Part shown: piece by piece, positions 24,456-35,781 of the stretch
Layout of the letters: each line of letters starts with the position of its first letter
How positions within the stretch are numbered: the first letter of the stretch is position 1
Source: Streptomyces aureocirculatus
Lineage (GTDB): Bacteria > Actinomycetota > Actinomycetes > Streptomycetales > Streptomycetaceae
Direction of reading: 5' to 3'
Length of the DNA: 64,000 nucleotides
NCBI RefSeq assembly: GCF_000720475.1
Contig: NZ_JOAP01000025.1
Coordinates: forward strand, 124,001 to 188,000
Translations under genes and position numbers: made by a program
Notes under the pieces: model-generated
Databases searched by the model: none
What the model was told of the DNA's origin: nothing
The model's input: only the letters and a program-made list of their open reading frames with translations

Positions 24456-25319
24456 TCACAGCTCCGCGAGCAGCTCCGCCTTCTTCGTCGTGAACTCGTC
24501 GTCGGTGAGCAGGCCCGCCTGGTGCAGCTCGCCGAGGTGCCGGATGCGGTCGGCGATGTCGGCGGGGTCGCGCCGCACGGCAGGGGCGGCGACGGGGGTC
24601 ACGACGGGGGCGGGGCCCGAGGCGCGGACCGCGGCGAGGACCGACGCGGCGAACGGCAGCGACTCGTGCACCGGGCCGTAGCCGAGGCCGAAGACGACGG
24701 CCGCCGGGTCCTGGTCGGCCTGCGCGAGACGGCCCGCCGCGTCGCGGGGCAGCAGCCGCAGATGGCCCTCGAAGACCTCGGGGGAGCGCCACTCGACCCC
24801 GCTCAGGTCACTGACCTGGAAACTCTGATCGCCCGCCTTCCACTTCGCCGACGAGGCTCCCGTCCAGAACCAGCGGAAGGCCACCGACTTGCCGTCGAAG
24901 GACGCCTTCCCGTCGTACGCCTTGAACTGCAGCGGCGCTTCGGGGGCGGCCACCAGATGGCGCTCCGCGGGCCCCTCGTCGGCCGCGGGGAGCACTGCGC
25001 GCAGTTCGTCCGCGTAGTACTCGGCGAGCGTCTCGCGCTCCGCGGGCAGCACAAGACGGTACGGATCGGAGCCGTCCTTGAGCTGTCCCGCCGCCGCCTC
25101 CATCAACGGGTCGGCGCCCTGCCTCGGCACGGCGTGCAGAACGGTCGTCCCGCGCTTGCCGGGTGTGAGCGTCACTCCCGCGATCGCCTCATGGGGGATA
25201 CGGCGCTCACCGAGAGCATGGAACAGCTTCGGCGTACGGATCCCCCGTTCGAAGCGGATGAGCACGGAGTCGGTATCGAACTCCCAGGCGGCGTGAAATC
25301 CGGCCAGTACATCACCCAT
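24456..25319 (-). CDS. DUF4429/SHOCT-domain protein
   Basis: About 287 residues. Two similar beta-rich halves (FHAAWEFDTDSVLIRFERG and FKAYDGKASFDGKSVAFRWF) correspond to the duplicated DUF4429 domain, a PH-like fold. The C-terminus RIRHLGELHQAGLLTDDEFTTKKAELLAEL is a SHOCT motif, commonly an oligomerisation or membrane-association tag. The start could be 25319 or 25328; neither has a strong Shine-Dalgarno. Function is unknown. Confidence 0.8.
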   Translation of the reverse strand: MGDVLAGFHAAWEFDTDSVLIRFERGIRTPKLFHALGERRIPHEAIAGVTLTPGKRGTTVLHAVPRQGADPLMEAAAGQLKDGSDPYRLVLPAERETLAEYYADELRAVLPAADEGPAERHLVAAPEAPLQFKAYDGKASFDGKSVAFRWFWTGASSAKWKAGDQSFQVSDLSGVEWRSPEVFEGHLRLLPRDAAGRLAQADQDPAAVVFGLGYGPVHESLPFAASVLAAVRASGPAPVVTPVAAPAVRRDPADIADRIRHLGELHQAGLLTDDEFTTKKAELLAEL

Positions 25320-25394
25320 GCGGCTCATCGTATGCGGCACGAGCTTCTCCGTCTCTCCTGCGGCAGGCCGCTGTTTCATCGATTTCTACGCGCG

Positions 25395-26606
25395 TCAGGC
25401 CGTTGTCGTACCGGAAATACCTTCCCGGCAGGCCGCATCTCCACTGGCACACCGCACTCCGTCGTAGCCGCCCACGCCGATCTCGGCGAAATTCCTGAGG
25501 CTGTCCGTGCCGGGCTCGAAGTAACCGGTGTGGCCCCGCGCCCGGTCGGCGGACACCACGCGCGCGCCGAAGCCCGCGGAGACGGGGTCGGCGCCGTGGC
25601 CGAGCCCCCCGACTTCCATGTGCGGCACATCCTGGATCCAGTCGTCGCTGTCCCGCGCGGCCCAGATCCGCGCCCGGCTGCCGAGCCCCGACGCGCTGTC
25701 GGAGCGCATGCCGGGACTGCCGGCGACCGCGATGTCCGTGACCCGCGGCGGCAGGCGGCGGGCCGCGACTCCGCACACCACGGAGCCGTAGCTGTGGCAG
25801 TACAGCGCCACCGCGGTCCGGCCTGGCAGCGCGCGTACCAGTGAGTCGAGGCGGCCCGCCCCGTCGTCGGCGCGCATGGACGTGGCGGCGTCCACACCGA
25901 GGCCGACGGGTGTCGTGTAGTCGGCCCAGGCGATCACGGCGGTACGGGTGCCGGGGCGCGCCCTGCGCTCCGCGCCGTACAGGGCCTGCGCCATGCCGAC
26001 GGGCGCCGCGTACTTGCGCTGGGTACGTTCGAAGGTGAGGACGTTGGTGTCGACACCGGGCACCACGACCGAGACCCTGCGGGCCCGGGAGAGGTCGCCG
26101 AAGACCTCGGCCATGCGCCCCGACCCCATCGGGTCGAAGGCGAGGACCTGCCGGTGCGGCCGCATCATCACACCGAAGCGCTTCATCCGGCGCTCCGCCG
26201 TCTGCTTGCCCACCGGGGAGAGCCGGTCGTCGTGCACGCGTTCGCGCTCGACTCTGCGGGCCTGTTGCAGGGCGATGCGGTTCGCGCGGTAGCGCAGCTC
26301 GACGGGAGCGCCGTTCATGTTGCCGACCGCGAGGGGATAGCGGGCGGCGAGCCGGGCGCTCTGCCGTGCGGTGAGCGAGGCGAAGAACTGCGCGAGCCGG
26401 GCGGCCGGGGCGTCGGCGGCGGGCAGGTCACGCCCGTCGATGCGGCCGCGCTCCCAGGCGGAGAGCGTGGCTTGGAGCGGCGACGCGTCGCCTCTGTGCT
26501 GGCGTACAGCCGTCCAACCGGTGGTCGCGAGCATGACGAACACCACGGTGAGCGCGAGCAGAGCGCGCCAGACGCCGAGTTGGGGGGAGGAGTCGAAGGA
26601 AGTCAC
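25395..26606 (-). CDS. alpha/beta hydrolase, DUF1023 family, membrane-anchored
   Basis: A 403-residue protein starting GTG at 26606. One N-terminal membrane helix (WRALLALTVVFVMLATTGW, about 12-30) anchors an extracytoplasmic domain. The nucleophile elbow is VALYCHSYGSVVCG (about 285-298, serine in HSYGS), the DUF1023 signature; the catalytic His is likely in RARGHTGYF. The predicted reaction is ester or amide hydrolysis, substrate unknown. The open frame extends far upstream (to 27818), but those codons belong antisense to the pseudogene region, so only the part from 26606 is real. Confidence 0.85.
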   Translation of the reverse strand: MTSFDSSPQLGVWRALLALTVVFVMLATTGWTAVRQHRGDASPLQATLSAWERGRIDGRDLPAADAPAARLAQFFASLTARQSARLAARYPLAVGNMNGAPVELRYRANRIALQQARRVERERVHDDRLSPVGKQTAERRMKRFGVMMRPHRQVLAFDPMGSGRMAEVFGDLSRARRVSVVVPGVDTNVLTFERTQRKYAAPVGMAQALYGAERRARPGTRTAVIAWADYTTPVGLGVDAATSMRADDGAGRLDSLVRALPGRTAVALYCHSYGSVVCGVAARRLPPRVTDIAVAGSPGMRSDSASGLGSRARIWAARDSDDWIQDVPHMEVGGLGHGADPVSAGFGARVVSADRARGHTGYFEPGTDSLRNFAEIGVGGYDGVRCASGDAACREGISGTTTA

Positions 26607-26754
26607 TGCGGGACACCCTAGGAGAATCGTGATGCTCCCCGTGCACGGGGTGAGGCAGATCACGTTTCCAGGGGGGTGATTGTGGTGAAGCGGACACTTC
26701 TCGCGCGCCCTCGTCACGCTCTGTGTGCGGCGCGTGCGCGGGGCGGTCCGTCCG

Positions 26755-27059
26755 TCAGGCCTTGCGCCAGTCCTCCGCCAGTCCTCCGCCAGGGCGGGCC
26801 CCAGGTGGTCGAGACAGGACTCCGTGATCGCGCGGATCGAGTCGACGCTGATGTCCTCGCCCGCGCCCCACATCCGTCCCGTGATCCGCATGACCCCGCT
26901 GAACGCGGCGACGGCCACGCGCGGGCGCGGATCAGTGGCGAGGTCGAGGCCCTCACGCTCGGCGATCACGCCCGCGATCTGCTCCTCCATCTCGATGGAG
27001 CGGCGCAGATGCACCGCGAGCAGGGAGGGCGTCGATTCGATCATGCGGTAGGTGCGCAT
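26755..27059 (-). pseudogene. TetR-family regulator remnant lacking its DNA-binding domain
   Basis: Minus-strand codons from 27059 read MRTYRMIESTPSLLAVHLRR through FSGVMRITGRMWGAGEDIS to HLGPALAEDWR, the C-terminal ligand-binding half of a TetR regulator of an efflux gene. The HTH half is missing: immediately upstream the DNA becomes the MFS remnant. Near the end an 11-bp tandem duplication (CCAGTCCTCCG at 26767-26777 and 26778-26788) shifts the frame; removing one copy restores ...LAEDWRKA followed by TGA at 26755-26757. The gene is dead by both a 5' deletion and a frameshift. Confidence 0.8.
26767..26788. repeat. 11-bp tandem duplication inside the tetR remnant
   Basis: Two exact copies of CCAGTCCTCCG. 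Because 11 is not a multiple of 3, the duplication frameshifts the last codons of the tetR remnant. It is a direct example of slippage mutation. Confidence 0.85.
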
Positions 27060-28060
27060 ATGGAGCTCGACGGGTACGAGATCGGCGTGGTCGGCTTCGG
27101 CCTCGCCTCCGGAGCCATCGGCATGTCCGGCAGCGTCTCCCTGGTCATCGCCTTCCGCGTGCTCCAGGGCCTGTTCGGAGCCCTGCTGATGCCGGCCGCG
27201 CTCGGCCTGCTGCGGGCCACCTTCCCGGTCGCGAAGCTGAACATGGCCATCGGCATCTGGGGCATGGTCATCGGCGCCTCCACCGCGGGCGGCCCCATCC
27301 TCGGCGGCGTCCTCGTCGAGCACGTCAACTGGCAGTCGGTGTTCTTCATCAACGTGCCCGTCGGCGTCGTCGCGCTGGTCCTCGGCGTCCTGATCCTCAA
27401 GGACCACCGGGCGCGGAACGCGCCGCGCTCCTTCGACATACCCGGCATCGTGCTGCTCTCGGCCGCGATGTTCGCCCTGATCTGGGCGCTCATCAAGGCG
27501 GGCGACCCCTGGGGCTGGGGCAGCGGCAAGACCTGGGCGTTCCTCGGCGCGGCCGTCGTCTGCTTCGTGCTGTTCGCGTGGTGGGAGACCCGGGTCGCCG
27601 AACCGCTGATCCCGCTCGGTCTGTTCCGCTCGGTGCCGCTGTCCGCGGGCACCGCCCTGATGGTCCTGATGGCCTTCGCCTTCATGGGCGGGCTGTTCTT
27701 CGTCACCGCATGCAGGTCGGCGGCAGCCTCGGCACCGCGGTCCTCGGCGCCGTGATGTCCAACACCGTCGACTCCGGCCTGAAGGGCAACTGGCAGGACG
27801 CCGGGCTGCCGGGCACACCGCCGCCCGGCCTGGACAAGGCGACCGCCACCGGATCGGTACCCCGGCAGATCGCCCAGGCCCCGGGCGTCGACCAGGGCGC
27901 CCTCGGCAGGATCACGGACGTCATGCACGACACGTTCATGTCGGGCATGGGTGTGGCGTTCACCGTGGCGGGCGTCGTGGGCGTGATCGCGGCGGTGGTC
28001 GCGACGCTGACGAAGCGCGGGGTGAACGTGGAGGCGGGGGCGGGCGCCGCCCACATCTAG
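27060..28060 (+). pseudogene. DHA2-family MFS drug transporter, twice deleted
   Basis: From about 27085 the + strand reads VVGFGLASGAIGMSGSVSLV, FRVLQGLFGALLMPAALGLL (MFS motif C-like), then PILGGVLVEHVNWQSVFFINVPVG, all typical of 14-helix DHA2 exporters. The first two helices are missing at the 5' end. At about 27707 the frame breaks: FMGGLFFVTA jumps to another frame that reads MQVGGSLGTAVLGAVMSNTV and runs to 28060, the family C-terminus. The intervening roughly 170 residues (helices about 8-13) are gone. Together with the divergent tetR remnant this is a collapsed regulator-transporter locus. Confidence 0.85.
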
Positions 28061-28066
28061 CGGTGC

Positions 28067-28108
28067 GCGTCCAGTGGCCCGCGTCCAGCGGCCCGTGTCC
28101 AGTGGCCC
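28067..28108. repeat. 14-bp tandem repeat, three copies
   Basis: GCGTCCAGTGGCCC (28067-28080), GCGTCCAGCGGCCC (28081-28094) and GTGTCCAGTGGCCC (28095-28108), directly after the transporter remnant. Confidence 0.7.
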
Positions 28109-28172
28109 GCGGCCGGGTTTCGTCGGGTGCCCTTAGGGGCGAACCCGTGCGCCGCTCAGAGCCCTTTCAGGG

Positions 28173-28203
28173 GAAGCCCTCCGGGTCCGCTCGGGGGGCT
28201 TTC
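28173..28203 (+). terminator. hairpin downstream of the MFS remnant
   Basis: AAGCCCTCCG (28174-28183) can pair with CGGGGGGCTT (28192-28201), a 10-bp stem with one G-U pair, followed by TCG. It is in the 258-bp gap before the I36-type gene; the remainder of that gap shows no ORF. Confidence 0.4.
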
Positions 28204-28318
28204 GCCTATCAGGGTGAGCCTGGCGGGAACCCCTTTCCGCCGCCGTCCCCCACGGTCGAGAGTGGCGGCAAGTGAGCGACACGACACGGGTGTTGCGATG
28301 ACACGGGGGTTGATCCAC

Positions 28319-28750
28319 ATGCGTACGACCATGCGTTCCGCCTGGCCCGCCTGCGCGGCCGTCCTGGCTCTGACCACGGCGGCCCTGGCCGCGGCGCTCA
28401 CGGCGCCCACGCACGCGGGCGCCGCGGGACCCGGGGCGGCCGGACCCGGCACCGCGGGGCCGCCACGGCTCGGCGGCTGCGGCCCGGGCGAGCTGTGCCT
28501 CTGGGAGAAGACGGGCTTCCAGGGCAAGCGGCATCTGCACGAACTGGCCGGTACGGACATCGAGAGCTGCATCCCGCTGCCCGCGGGGAGCGGCGCGCAG
28601 TCCCTCGCCAACCGCACCGGCCGACCCGTCACGACGTATCAGTCGGCCGAGTGCGAGGAGACGGCCGAGTTCAACACCTATCCGGGCGGCGGTACGTGGG
28701 TGCCGGAGTCGCCCTACCGGGTGCGGGCGGTCAAGATCTGGGAGCGCTGA
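28319..28750 (+). CDS. secreted peptidase-inhibitor-I36/beta-gamma-crystallin-like protein
   Basis: A 143-residue exported protein. The signal peptide (MRTTMRSAWPACAAVLALTT... to THAGAAG, cleavage near residue 36) is followed by a domain starting GGCGPGELCLWEKTGFQGKR, a pattern shared by streptomycete peptidase inhibitor family I36 (SMI-like) proteins. Four cysteines (GGC, ELC, ESC, AEC) can form two disulfides. The ATG at 28319 has GGGGG 9 nt upstream; the ATG at 28298 is an alternative. The last 20 nt overlap the convergent channel gene. Inhibitor activity is inferred from family only. Confidence 0.75.
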   Translation: MRTTMRSAWPACAAVLALTTAALAAALTAPTHAGAAGPGAAGPGTAGPPRLGGCGPGELCLWEKTGFQGKRHLHELAGTDIESCIPLPAGSGAQSLANRTGRPVTTYQSAECEETAEFNTYPGGGTWVPESPYRVRAVKIWER

Positions 28751-29642
28751 GCGGGGGCTCGCCGTCGCACCTGCCGGGGTCCGCGGCGGTGGCCCGACGC
28801 GGCACGGTCGCGGCCACCAGCGTGCCGGACAGGGTGTCCACCTGCGCGCGCAGGGCCGACACCTCCGCCGTGAGGGCCTCGATCGCGGCGGTCTGGCGGC
28901 GCTCCTCGGCGTCGTCCTTCTCGAAGCGGGCTATGAACCACGCCGCGATGTTCGCCGTGACGACACCGAGGAGGGCGATGCCCGACAGCATCAGACCGAC
29001 GGCGAGGACCCGGCCCAGACCGGTCGTCGGGGCGTGGTCGCCGTAGCCCACGGTCGTCATCGTCGTGAACGACCACCACACGGCGTCGCCGAGCGTCTTG
29101 ATGTTGCCGTCGGGCGACTCCCGCTCCACGGAGAGCACGGCGAGCGAGCCGAACATCAGCAGGCCCACCACCGCGCCCACCACATACGTCGTCAGCTTGA
29201 TCTGTGACGCCATGCGGGCCCGCTGCCCCACGAGCAGCAGCGTGGAGACGAGCCGCAGCAGCCGCAGCGGCTGGATCATCGGCAGGATCACGGCGCACAG
29301 ATCGAGCCAGTGTGTGCGCACGAACCGCCCGCGGTGCCCGGTGAGCGCGAGCCGCACCAGATAGTCGACGGCGAAAGCGCCCCACACGAACCACTCCACG
29401 GCGGTGCAGGCACCCGTCACGGAGGCGCTCGCCCCGGGGCGCACGATGGGCACGGCGTAGGCGACGGCGAACGCCACGGCGAGGGCGAGCAGCGGGCGCT
29501 GGGTGCGGCTCTCCCAGCGGATCTGCGCCGGCCGCGCCGTGCCCGTCGCCTGCGTCGATCCCGGCGGCTGCCTCGATCCCGGCGGTGGGGTTGATCCCGG
29601 CGGCTGCGCCGTGCCCGGCGGTTGTGCCGTCTCATCCTTCAT
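28731..29642 (-). CDS. voltage-gated-like potassium channel (ion transport 2 family)
   Basis: A 303-residue membrane protein. After a cytoplasmic PPG(S/T) repeat tail (residues 6-32) come S1-S4-like helices (LALAVAFAVAYAVPIV onward; LRLLRLVSTLLLVGQR is a basic S4-like segment) and the pore with selectivity filter TTMTTVGYGD (about 188-197). A C-terminal coiled coil (ERRQTAAIEALTAEVSALRA) likely tetramerises it. The start MKDETAQPPG at 29642 is preferred to 29720. It is expected to pass K+ across the cell membrane. Confidence 0.88.
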   Translation of the reverse strand: MKDETAQPPGTAQPPGSTPPPGSRQPPGSTQATGTARPAQIRWESRTQRPLLALAVAFAVAYAVPIVRPGASASVTGACTAVEWFVWGAFAVDYLVRLALTGHRGRFVRTHWLDLCAVILPMIQPLRLLRLVSTLLLVGQRARMASQIKLTTYVVGAVVGLLMFGSLAVLSVERESPDGNIKTLGDAVWWSFTTMTTVGYGDHAPTTGLGRVLAVGLMLSGIALLGVVTANIAAWFIARFEKDDAEERRQTAAIEALTAEVSALRAQVDTLSGTLVAATVPRRATAADPGRCDGEPPLSAPRS

Positions 29643-29730
29643 GAGCGCATCGTAGGAAAAGCAGTGCGGGGCGGCGGACCCAGGTGGGCCCGCCGCCCCG
29701 CGACCGGACGGAGCTGTCATGCGGCGAAGG

Positions 29731-32478
<2,748 letters not shown>

Positions 32479-32933
32479 GCTGTTCCTTCGCTGTGTTGTC
32501 GCGCGGTGCACGCGATCGGATTCGTGCTCTGCCTGGACTCTGCTCTGAACTCTGTCGGGTGCGTGTGCGGCCCGTACGGTGCCGGTACGTACCGGTCCGT
32601 ACGACGTTCACCATCGTCTACCCCGGCGATGGATACGTCATCTCTACCCCGGGGTAACAGGGACGACGGCCCCCGTTCCCTGGGGTAGGCTCGACCAAAT
32701 CGCAACGATACGCTCATCCCGCCCAGCGGCCTCGGCGGAGCCGCCCGGCCCGTGCCGGACGCCGCTCCGGAAGCGGCGACAGTTGCGGTGACACGGTTGG
32801 GAACGTCACCGTTTCGGCGGTCTCGACGGCCGGGTACTTGCGCGATCCGTCCCGCCCGTGTGGACTACGACCCATGCCCCGCGTACACGCGAGGCTGCCA
32901 GGCATTCCCAAGAACACGATCAGGAGGCAATCC
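32479..32933. promoter_or_regulatory. 455-bp divergent control region of aceE with several palindromes
   Basis: Visible dyads: CCGGTACGTACCGG, a perfect 14-bp palindrome (32582-32595); CCATCG-n10-CGATGG (32611-32632); TACCCCGGGGTA, a perfect 12-bp palindrome (32645-32656). CTACCCC recurs at 32618-32624 and 32644-32650, and as GGGGTAG at 32682-32688. These suggest one or more operators controlling aceE and perhaps the divergent DUF3052 gene. No ORF is supported here. Confidence 0.5.
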
Positions 32934-33365
32934 GTGAGCGCGACCGCGGACCACGCGGAGACGAACCTTGCCGTAAGGCTGGGTTTCCAGCCCGACATGG
33001 TGGTCCAGGAGATCGGCTACGACGACGACGTCGACCAGGAGCTCCGCGAGGCCATCGAGCAGGCCACCGGCACGGAGCTCGTCGACGAGGAATACGACGA
33101 CGTGGCTGATGCCGTGGTGCTCTGGTTCCGTGAGGACGACGGGGACCTGACTGATGCGCTGGTGGATGCCATCGCGTACATGGAAGAAGGCGGCTCGATC
33201 CTCCTCCTCACACCGAAGACCGGGCGCGACGGCTACGTCGAGCCCAGCGAGATCGGTGAGGCCTCCACCACGGCCGGTCTGTCCCAGACCAAGAGCATCA
33301 ACGCGGGCAAGGACTGGAACGGCTCGCGGCTGATCACGCCCAAGGGCGCCGCCAAGAAGCGGTAG
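32934..33365 (+). CDS. DUF3052 family protein
   Basis: A 143-residue acidic cytoplasmic protein starting GTG at 32934 with AGGAGG 7-12 nt upstream. SATADHAETNLAVRLGFQ and VVQEIGYDDDVDQELREAIE, then VVLWFREDDGDLTDALVDAI, match the actinobacterial DUF3052 family, of unknown function. It lies between aceE (divergent) and the peroxiredoxin gene, an order also kept in Mycobacterium tuberculosis, which hints at a redox or pyruvate-metabolism context but does not define a role. Confidence 0.92.
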   Translation: MSATADHAETNLAVRLGFQPDMVVQEIGYDDDVDQELREAIEQATGTELVDEEYDDVADAVVLWFREDDGDLTDALVDAIAYMEEGGSILLLTPKTGRDGYVEPSEIGEASTTAGLSQTKSINAGKDWNGSRLITPKGAAKKR

Positions 33366-33393
33366 CCGGCCGCAGGCCTGCTGCCGCTTCCCG

Positions 33394-33428
33394 TGAGGCC
33401 CCCGACGGTTACGCCGTCGGGGGCCTCA
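33394..33428 (+). terminator. intrinsic terminator after DUF3052
   Basis: Perfect 15-bp stem TGAGGCCCCCGACGG (33394-33408) and CCGTCGGGGGCCTCA (33414-33428), loop TTACG, 28 nt past the stop codon. Confidence 0.85.
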
Positions 33429-33449
33429 TGTGCGTGGGGCTGGTGTTTT

Positions 33450-33690
33450 GTCGCGCTTGCGCGCTCGTCCTCAAACGCCGGACGGGCTGGATACTTCGCC
33501 GGTGCAGCGCAAACCTTTCAGCCCGTGCGGTGCAGATCTTCTGGCGCGGCCGGTGAAGGAGTCTTTCAGCCCGTCCGGCGTTTGAGGACGAGGCGCGGAG
33601 CGCCGACAAGGGCGGGGGTCCAGGGGGCGCAGCGCCCCTGGTTCGGGAAGGGGCGGGCCTGGGGCGCCCCGCGAGGGCACGGGCACCCCC
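33450..33690. repeat. interspersed GC-rich intergenic repeat, family B, inverted copies
   Basis: GCGCTCGTCCTCAAACGCCG GACGGGCTGG (about 33460-33489) and its inverted counterpart CAGCCCGTCCGGCGTTTGAG GACGAGGCGCGGAGCGCC (about 33569-33606), followed by GGTCCAGGGGGCGCAGCGCC. This is the same element as at 6425-6560 but more complete, with an extra partial copy of TTTCAGCCCGTGCGG between the arms (about 33518). It occupies most of the 373-bp gap before the peroxiredoxin gene. Confidence 0.65.
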
Positions 33691-33738
33691 CGTAGGCTGA
33701 GAGCGCCCCAATGGCCCAGGCGAAGGGAAGTGGCTCAC

Positions 33739-34197
33739 GTGGCGATCGAGGTCGGCGCCAAGGCTCCGGATTTCGAGCTGAAGGACAACCACGGCCGGAC
33801 GGTGCGGCTCGCGGATTTCCGCGGGCACAAGAACGTGGTGCTGCTCTTCTACCCGTTCGCGTTCACCGGCGTCTGCACCGGCGAGCTCTGCGCCCTGCGC
33901 GACGAACTGCCGAAGTTCGAGAACGAGAACACCCAGCTCCTCGCCGTCTCGAACGACTCCATCCACACGCTGCGCGTCTTCGCCGAGCAGGAGAGCCTTG
34001 AGTACCCGCTCCTGTCGGACTTCTGGCCGCACGGCGAGACCTCACGGGCGTACGGCGTCTTCGACGAGGACAAGGGCTGCGCGGTGCGCGGCACCTTCAT
34101 CATCGACAAGGACGGCGTCGTCCGCTGGACCGTCGTCAACGGCCTCCCCGACGCGCGGGACCTGAACGACTACGTGAAGGCGCTCGGGACCCTGTGA
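33739..34197 (+). CDS. ahpE: AhpE-like peroxiredoxin
   Basis: A 152-residue thiol peroxidase of the AhpC/TSA superfamily. The peroxidatic cysteine is Cys46 in LLFYPFAFTGVCTGELCALR, with another at Cys51, matching the AhpE group; a further Cys lies in DEDKGCAVRGTF. It reduces hydrogen peroxide, peroxynitrite or lipid peroxides. The GTG at 33739 is preferred because GAAGGGAAG lies 9 nt upstream; GTG at 33730 overlaps that site. It neighbours DUF3052 and aceE as in mycobacteria. Confidence 0.88.
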   Translation: MAIEVGAKAPDFELKDNHGRTVRLADFRGHKNVVLLFYPFAFTGVCTGELCALRDELPKFENENTQLLAVSNDSIHTLRVFAEQESLEYPLLSDFWPHGETSRAYGVFDEDKGCAVRGTFIIDKDGVVRWTVVNGLPDARDLNDYVKALGTL

Positions 34198-34242
34198 CGC
34201 CCCCCTAGGGGCGACACCCCGGGATTCTTCAGGTGCGGAGCC

Positions 34243-34280
34243 TGTGACCGCCGGGAACCGGTCACTAGGATCCACACGTT
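34243..34280 (+). promoter_or_regulatory. promoter of the first TerD gene
   Basis: TGTGAC (34243-34248) and TAGGAT (34266-34271) are 17 bp apart, a good vegetative promoter. A dyad GTGACCG (34244-34250)/CGGTCAC (34259-34265) spans the spacer and could bind a regulator. An ECF-sigma-like GGAACC (34254-34259) with CGT 17 bp later (34277-34279) overlaps it. Confidence 0.5.
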
Positions 34281-34338
34281 GATCCGATGGCAAGCACGAC
34301 TGGGGCTCCCCGCCCCTGGACACTATTTGGGAGGACTC

Positions 34339-34914
34339 GTGGGAGTCAGCCTCAGCAAGGGCGGCAACGTATCTCTGAGCAAGGAGGCGCCCGGCCTGAC
34401 CGCCGTCACGGTCGGCCTCGGCTGGGACGTCCGTACGACCACAGGGACGGACTTCGACCTGGACGCCAGCGCCATCCTGACGAACGCGGAGGGCAAGGTC
34501 AGCAGTGACGCCAACTTCGTGTTCTTCAACAACCTGAAGAGCCCGGACGGCTCCGTGGAGCACACCGGCGACAACATCACCGGTGAGGGCGAGGGCGACG
34601 ACGAGCAGATCAAGGTCAACCTCGCGGCCGTCCCCGCGGACATCGAGAAGATCGTCTTCCCGGTCTCGATCTACGACGCCGAGAACCGCCAGCAGTCCTT
34701 CGGCCAGGTCCGCAACGCCTTCATCCGCGTGGTGAACCAGGCGGGCGAGGCGGAGCTCGCCCGCTACGACCTCTCTGAGGACGCCTCCACGGAGACGGCC
34801 ATGGTCTTCGGCGAGCTGTACCGCCACGGCGCGGAGTGGAAGTTCCGCGCCGTCGGTCAGGGGTATGCCTCGGGTCTGCGCGGTATCGCGCAGGACTTCG
34901 GCGTCAACGTCTGA
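34339..34914 (+). CDS. TerD-family stress protein (first copy)
   Basis: A 191-residue cytoplasmic TerD-domain protein: [40 protein letters not shown], then [20 protein letters not shown], the acidic Ca2+-binding loop of TerD, and [20 protein letters not shown] at the C-terminus. TerD proteins bind calcium and are tied to tellurite, membrane and phage-type stress; in Streptomyces they also affect development. GTG start with GGGAGGA upstream. It shares about two thirds of its residues with the next gene and arose by duplication. Confidence 0.95.
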   Translation: MGVSLSKGGNVSLSKEAPGLTAVTVGLGWDVRTTTGTDFDLDASAILTNAEGKVSSDANFVFFNNLKSPDGSVEHTGDNITGEGEGDDEQIKVNLAAVPADIEKIVFPVSIYDAENRQQSFGQVRNAFIRVVNQAGEAELARYDLSEDASTETAMVFGELYRHGAEWKFRAVGQGYASGLRGIAQDFGVNV

Positions 34915-34944
34915 GCCGGGCCGCAGCACCGCAGCACCCGAGCC

Positions 34945-34979
34945 GTCCGGCGCCGCACACGTCAAGTGCGGCGCCGGAC
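34945..34979 (+). terminator. hairpin between the two TerD genes
   Basis: Perfect 14-bp stem GTCCGGCGCCGCAC (34945-34958)/GTGCGGCGCCGGAC (34966-34979), loop ACGTCAA, 31 nt past the first TerD stop. It implies the second copy has its own promoter or is read at a lower level. Confidence 0.75.
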
Positions 34980-35069
34980 GCGCGCGGCACCGCAGGACCG
35001 CCGCGCCCCGGCTCACCGCCGGGGCACGGCGCGGCCCAACGCTCCAGCACCTCGGGGAGGACCAGCATC

Positions 35070-35645
35070 ATGGGCGTGACGCTCGCCAAGGGGGGCAACG
35101 TCTCCCTGTCCAAGGCCGCACCCGATCTCACGAAGGTGATGGTCGGCCTCGGCTGGGACGCTCGCTCCACCACCGGAGCCCCGTTCGACCTCGACGCCAG
35201 TGCCCTGCTGTGCCAGTCCGGCCGGGTCCTCGGGGACGAGTGGTTCGTGTTCTACAACAATCTGACGAGCCCGGACGGCTCGGTCGAGCACACCGGCGAC
35301 AACCTCACCGGTGAGGGTGACGGCGACGACGAGTCGCTGATCCTCGACCTCACCAAGGTCCCGGCGCACTGCGACAAGATCGTCTTCCCGGTCTCCATCC
35401 ATGAGGCGGACAACCGCGGACAGACATTCGGCCAAGTCAGCAATGCCTTCATCCGGGTGGTGAACCAGGCGGACGGCCAGGAACTCGCGCGCTACGACCT
35501 CAGTGAGGACGCGTCCACGGAGACCGCGATGATCTTCGGGGAGGTGTATCGCTACGGCGGAGAGTGGAAGTTCCGCGCCGTCGGGCAGGGGTACGCGTCC
35601 GGTCTGCGCGGCATCGCTCTAGACTTCGGAGTCAATGTTTCTTAA
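35070..35645 (+). CDS. TerD-family stress protein (second copy)
   Basis: Also 191 residues: [60 protein letters not shown] (Ca2+ loop) and [23 protein letters not shown] with GGGGAGG 10-16 nt upstream. The acidic calcium ligands are conserved in both copies. It is followed after 136 bp by the DUF475 gene in the same direction. Confidence 0.95.
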   Translation: MGVTLAKGGNVSLSKAAPDLTKVMVGLGWDARSTTGAPFDLDASALLCQSGRVLGDEWFVFYNNLTSPDGSVEHTGDNLTGEGDGDDESLILDLTKVPAHCDKIVFPVSIHEADNRGQTFGQVSNAFIRVVNQADGQELARYDLSEDASTETAMIFGEVYRYGGEWKFRAVGQGYASGLRGIALDFGVNVS

Positions 35646-35781
35646 AGGACTCTCCCCGGGTTCCCCAAACGGCCGACGGGTTTGCCCGACAGTTGACTGG
35701 GAAGGCCCGGGGGCGTCCCCCGGAGGACGTATCACCGGGGACGGCGCGGGGGAGACCCGTACACATACGATTGGGTAGCCA

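Noticed and set aside
26714..27818. The alpha/beta hydrolase frame extended upstream as an 807-residue protein
   Set aside because: The extra codons include the antisense of the MFS remnant and the tetR remnant in the same frame by chance; the membrane-anchor start at 26606 is natural.
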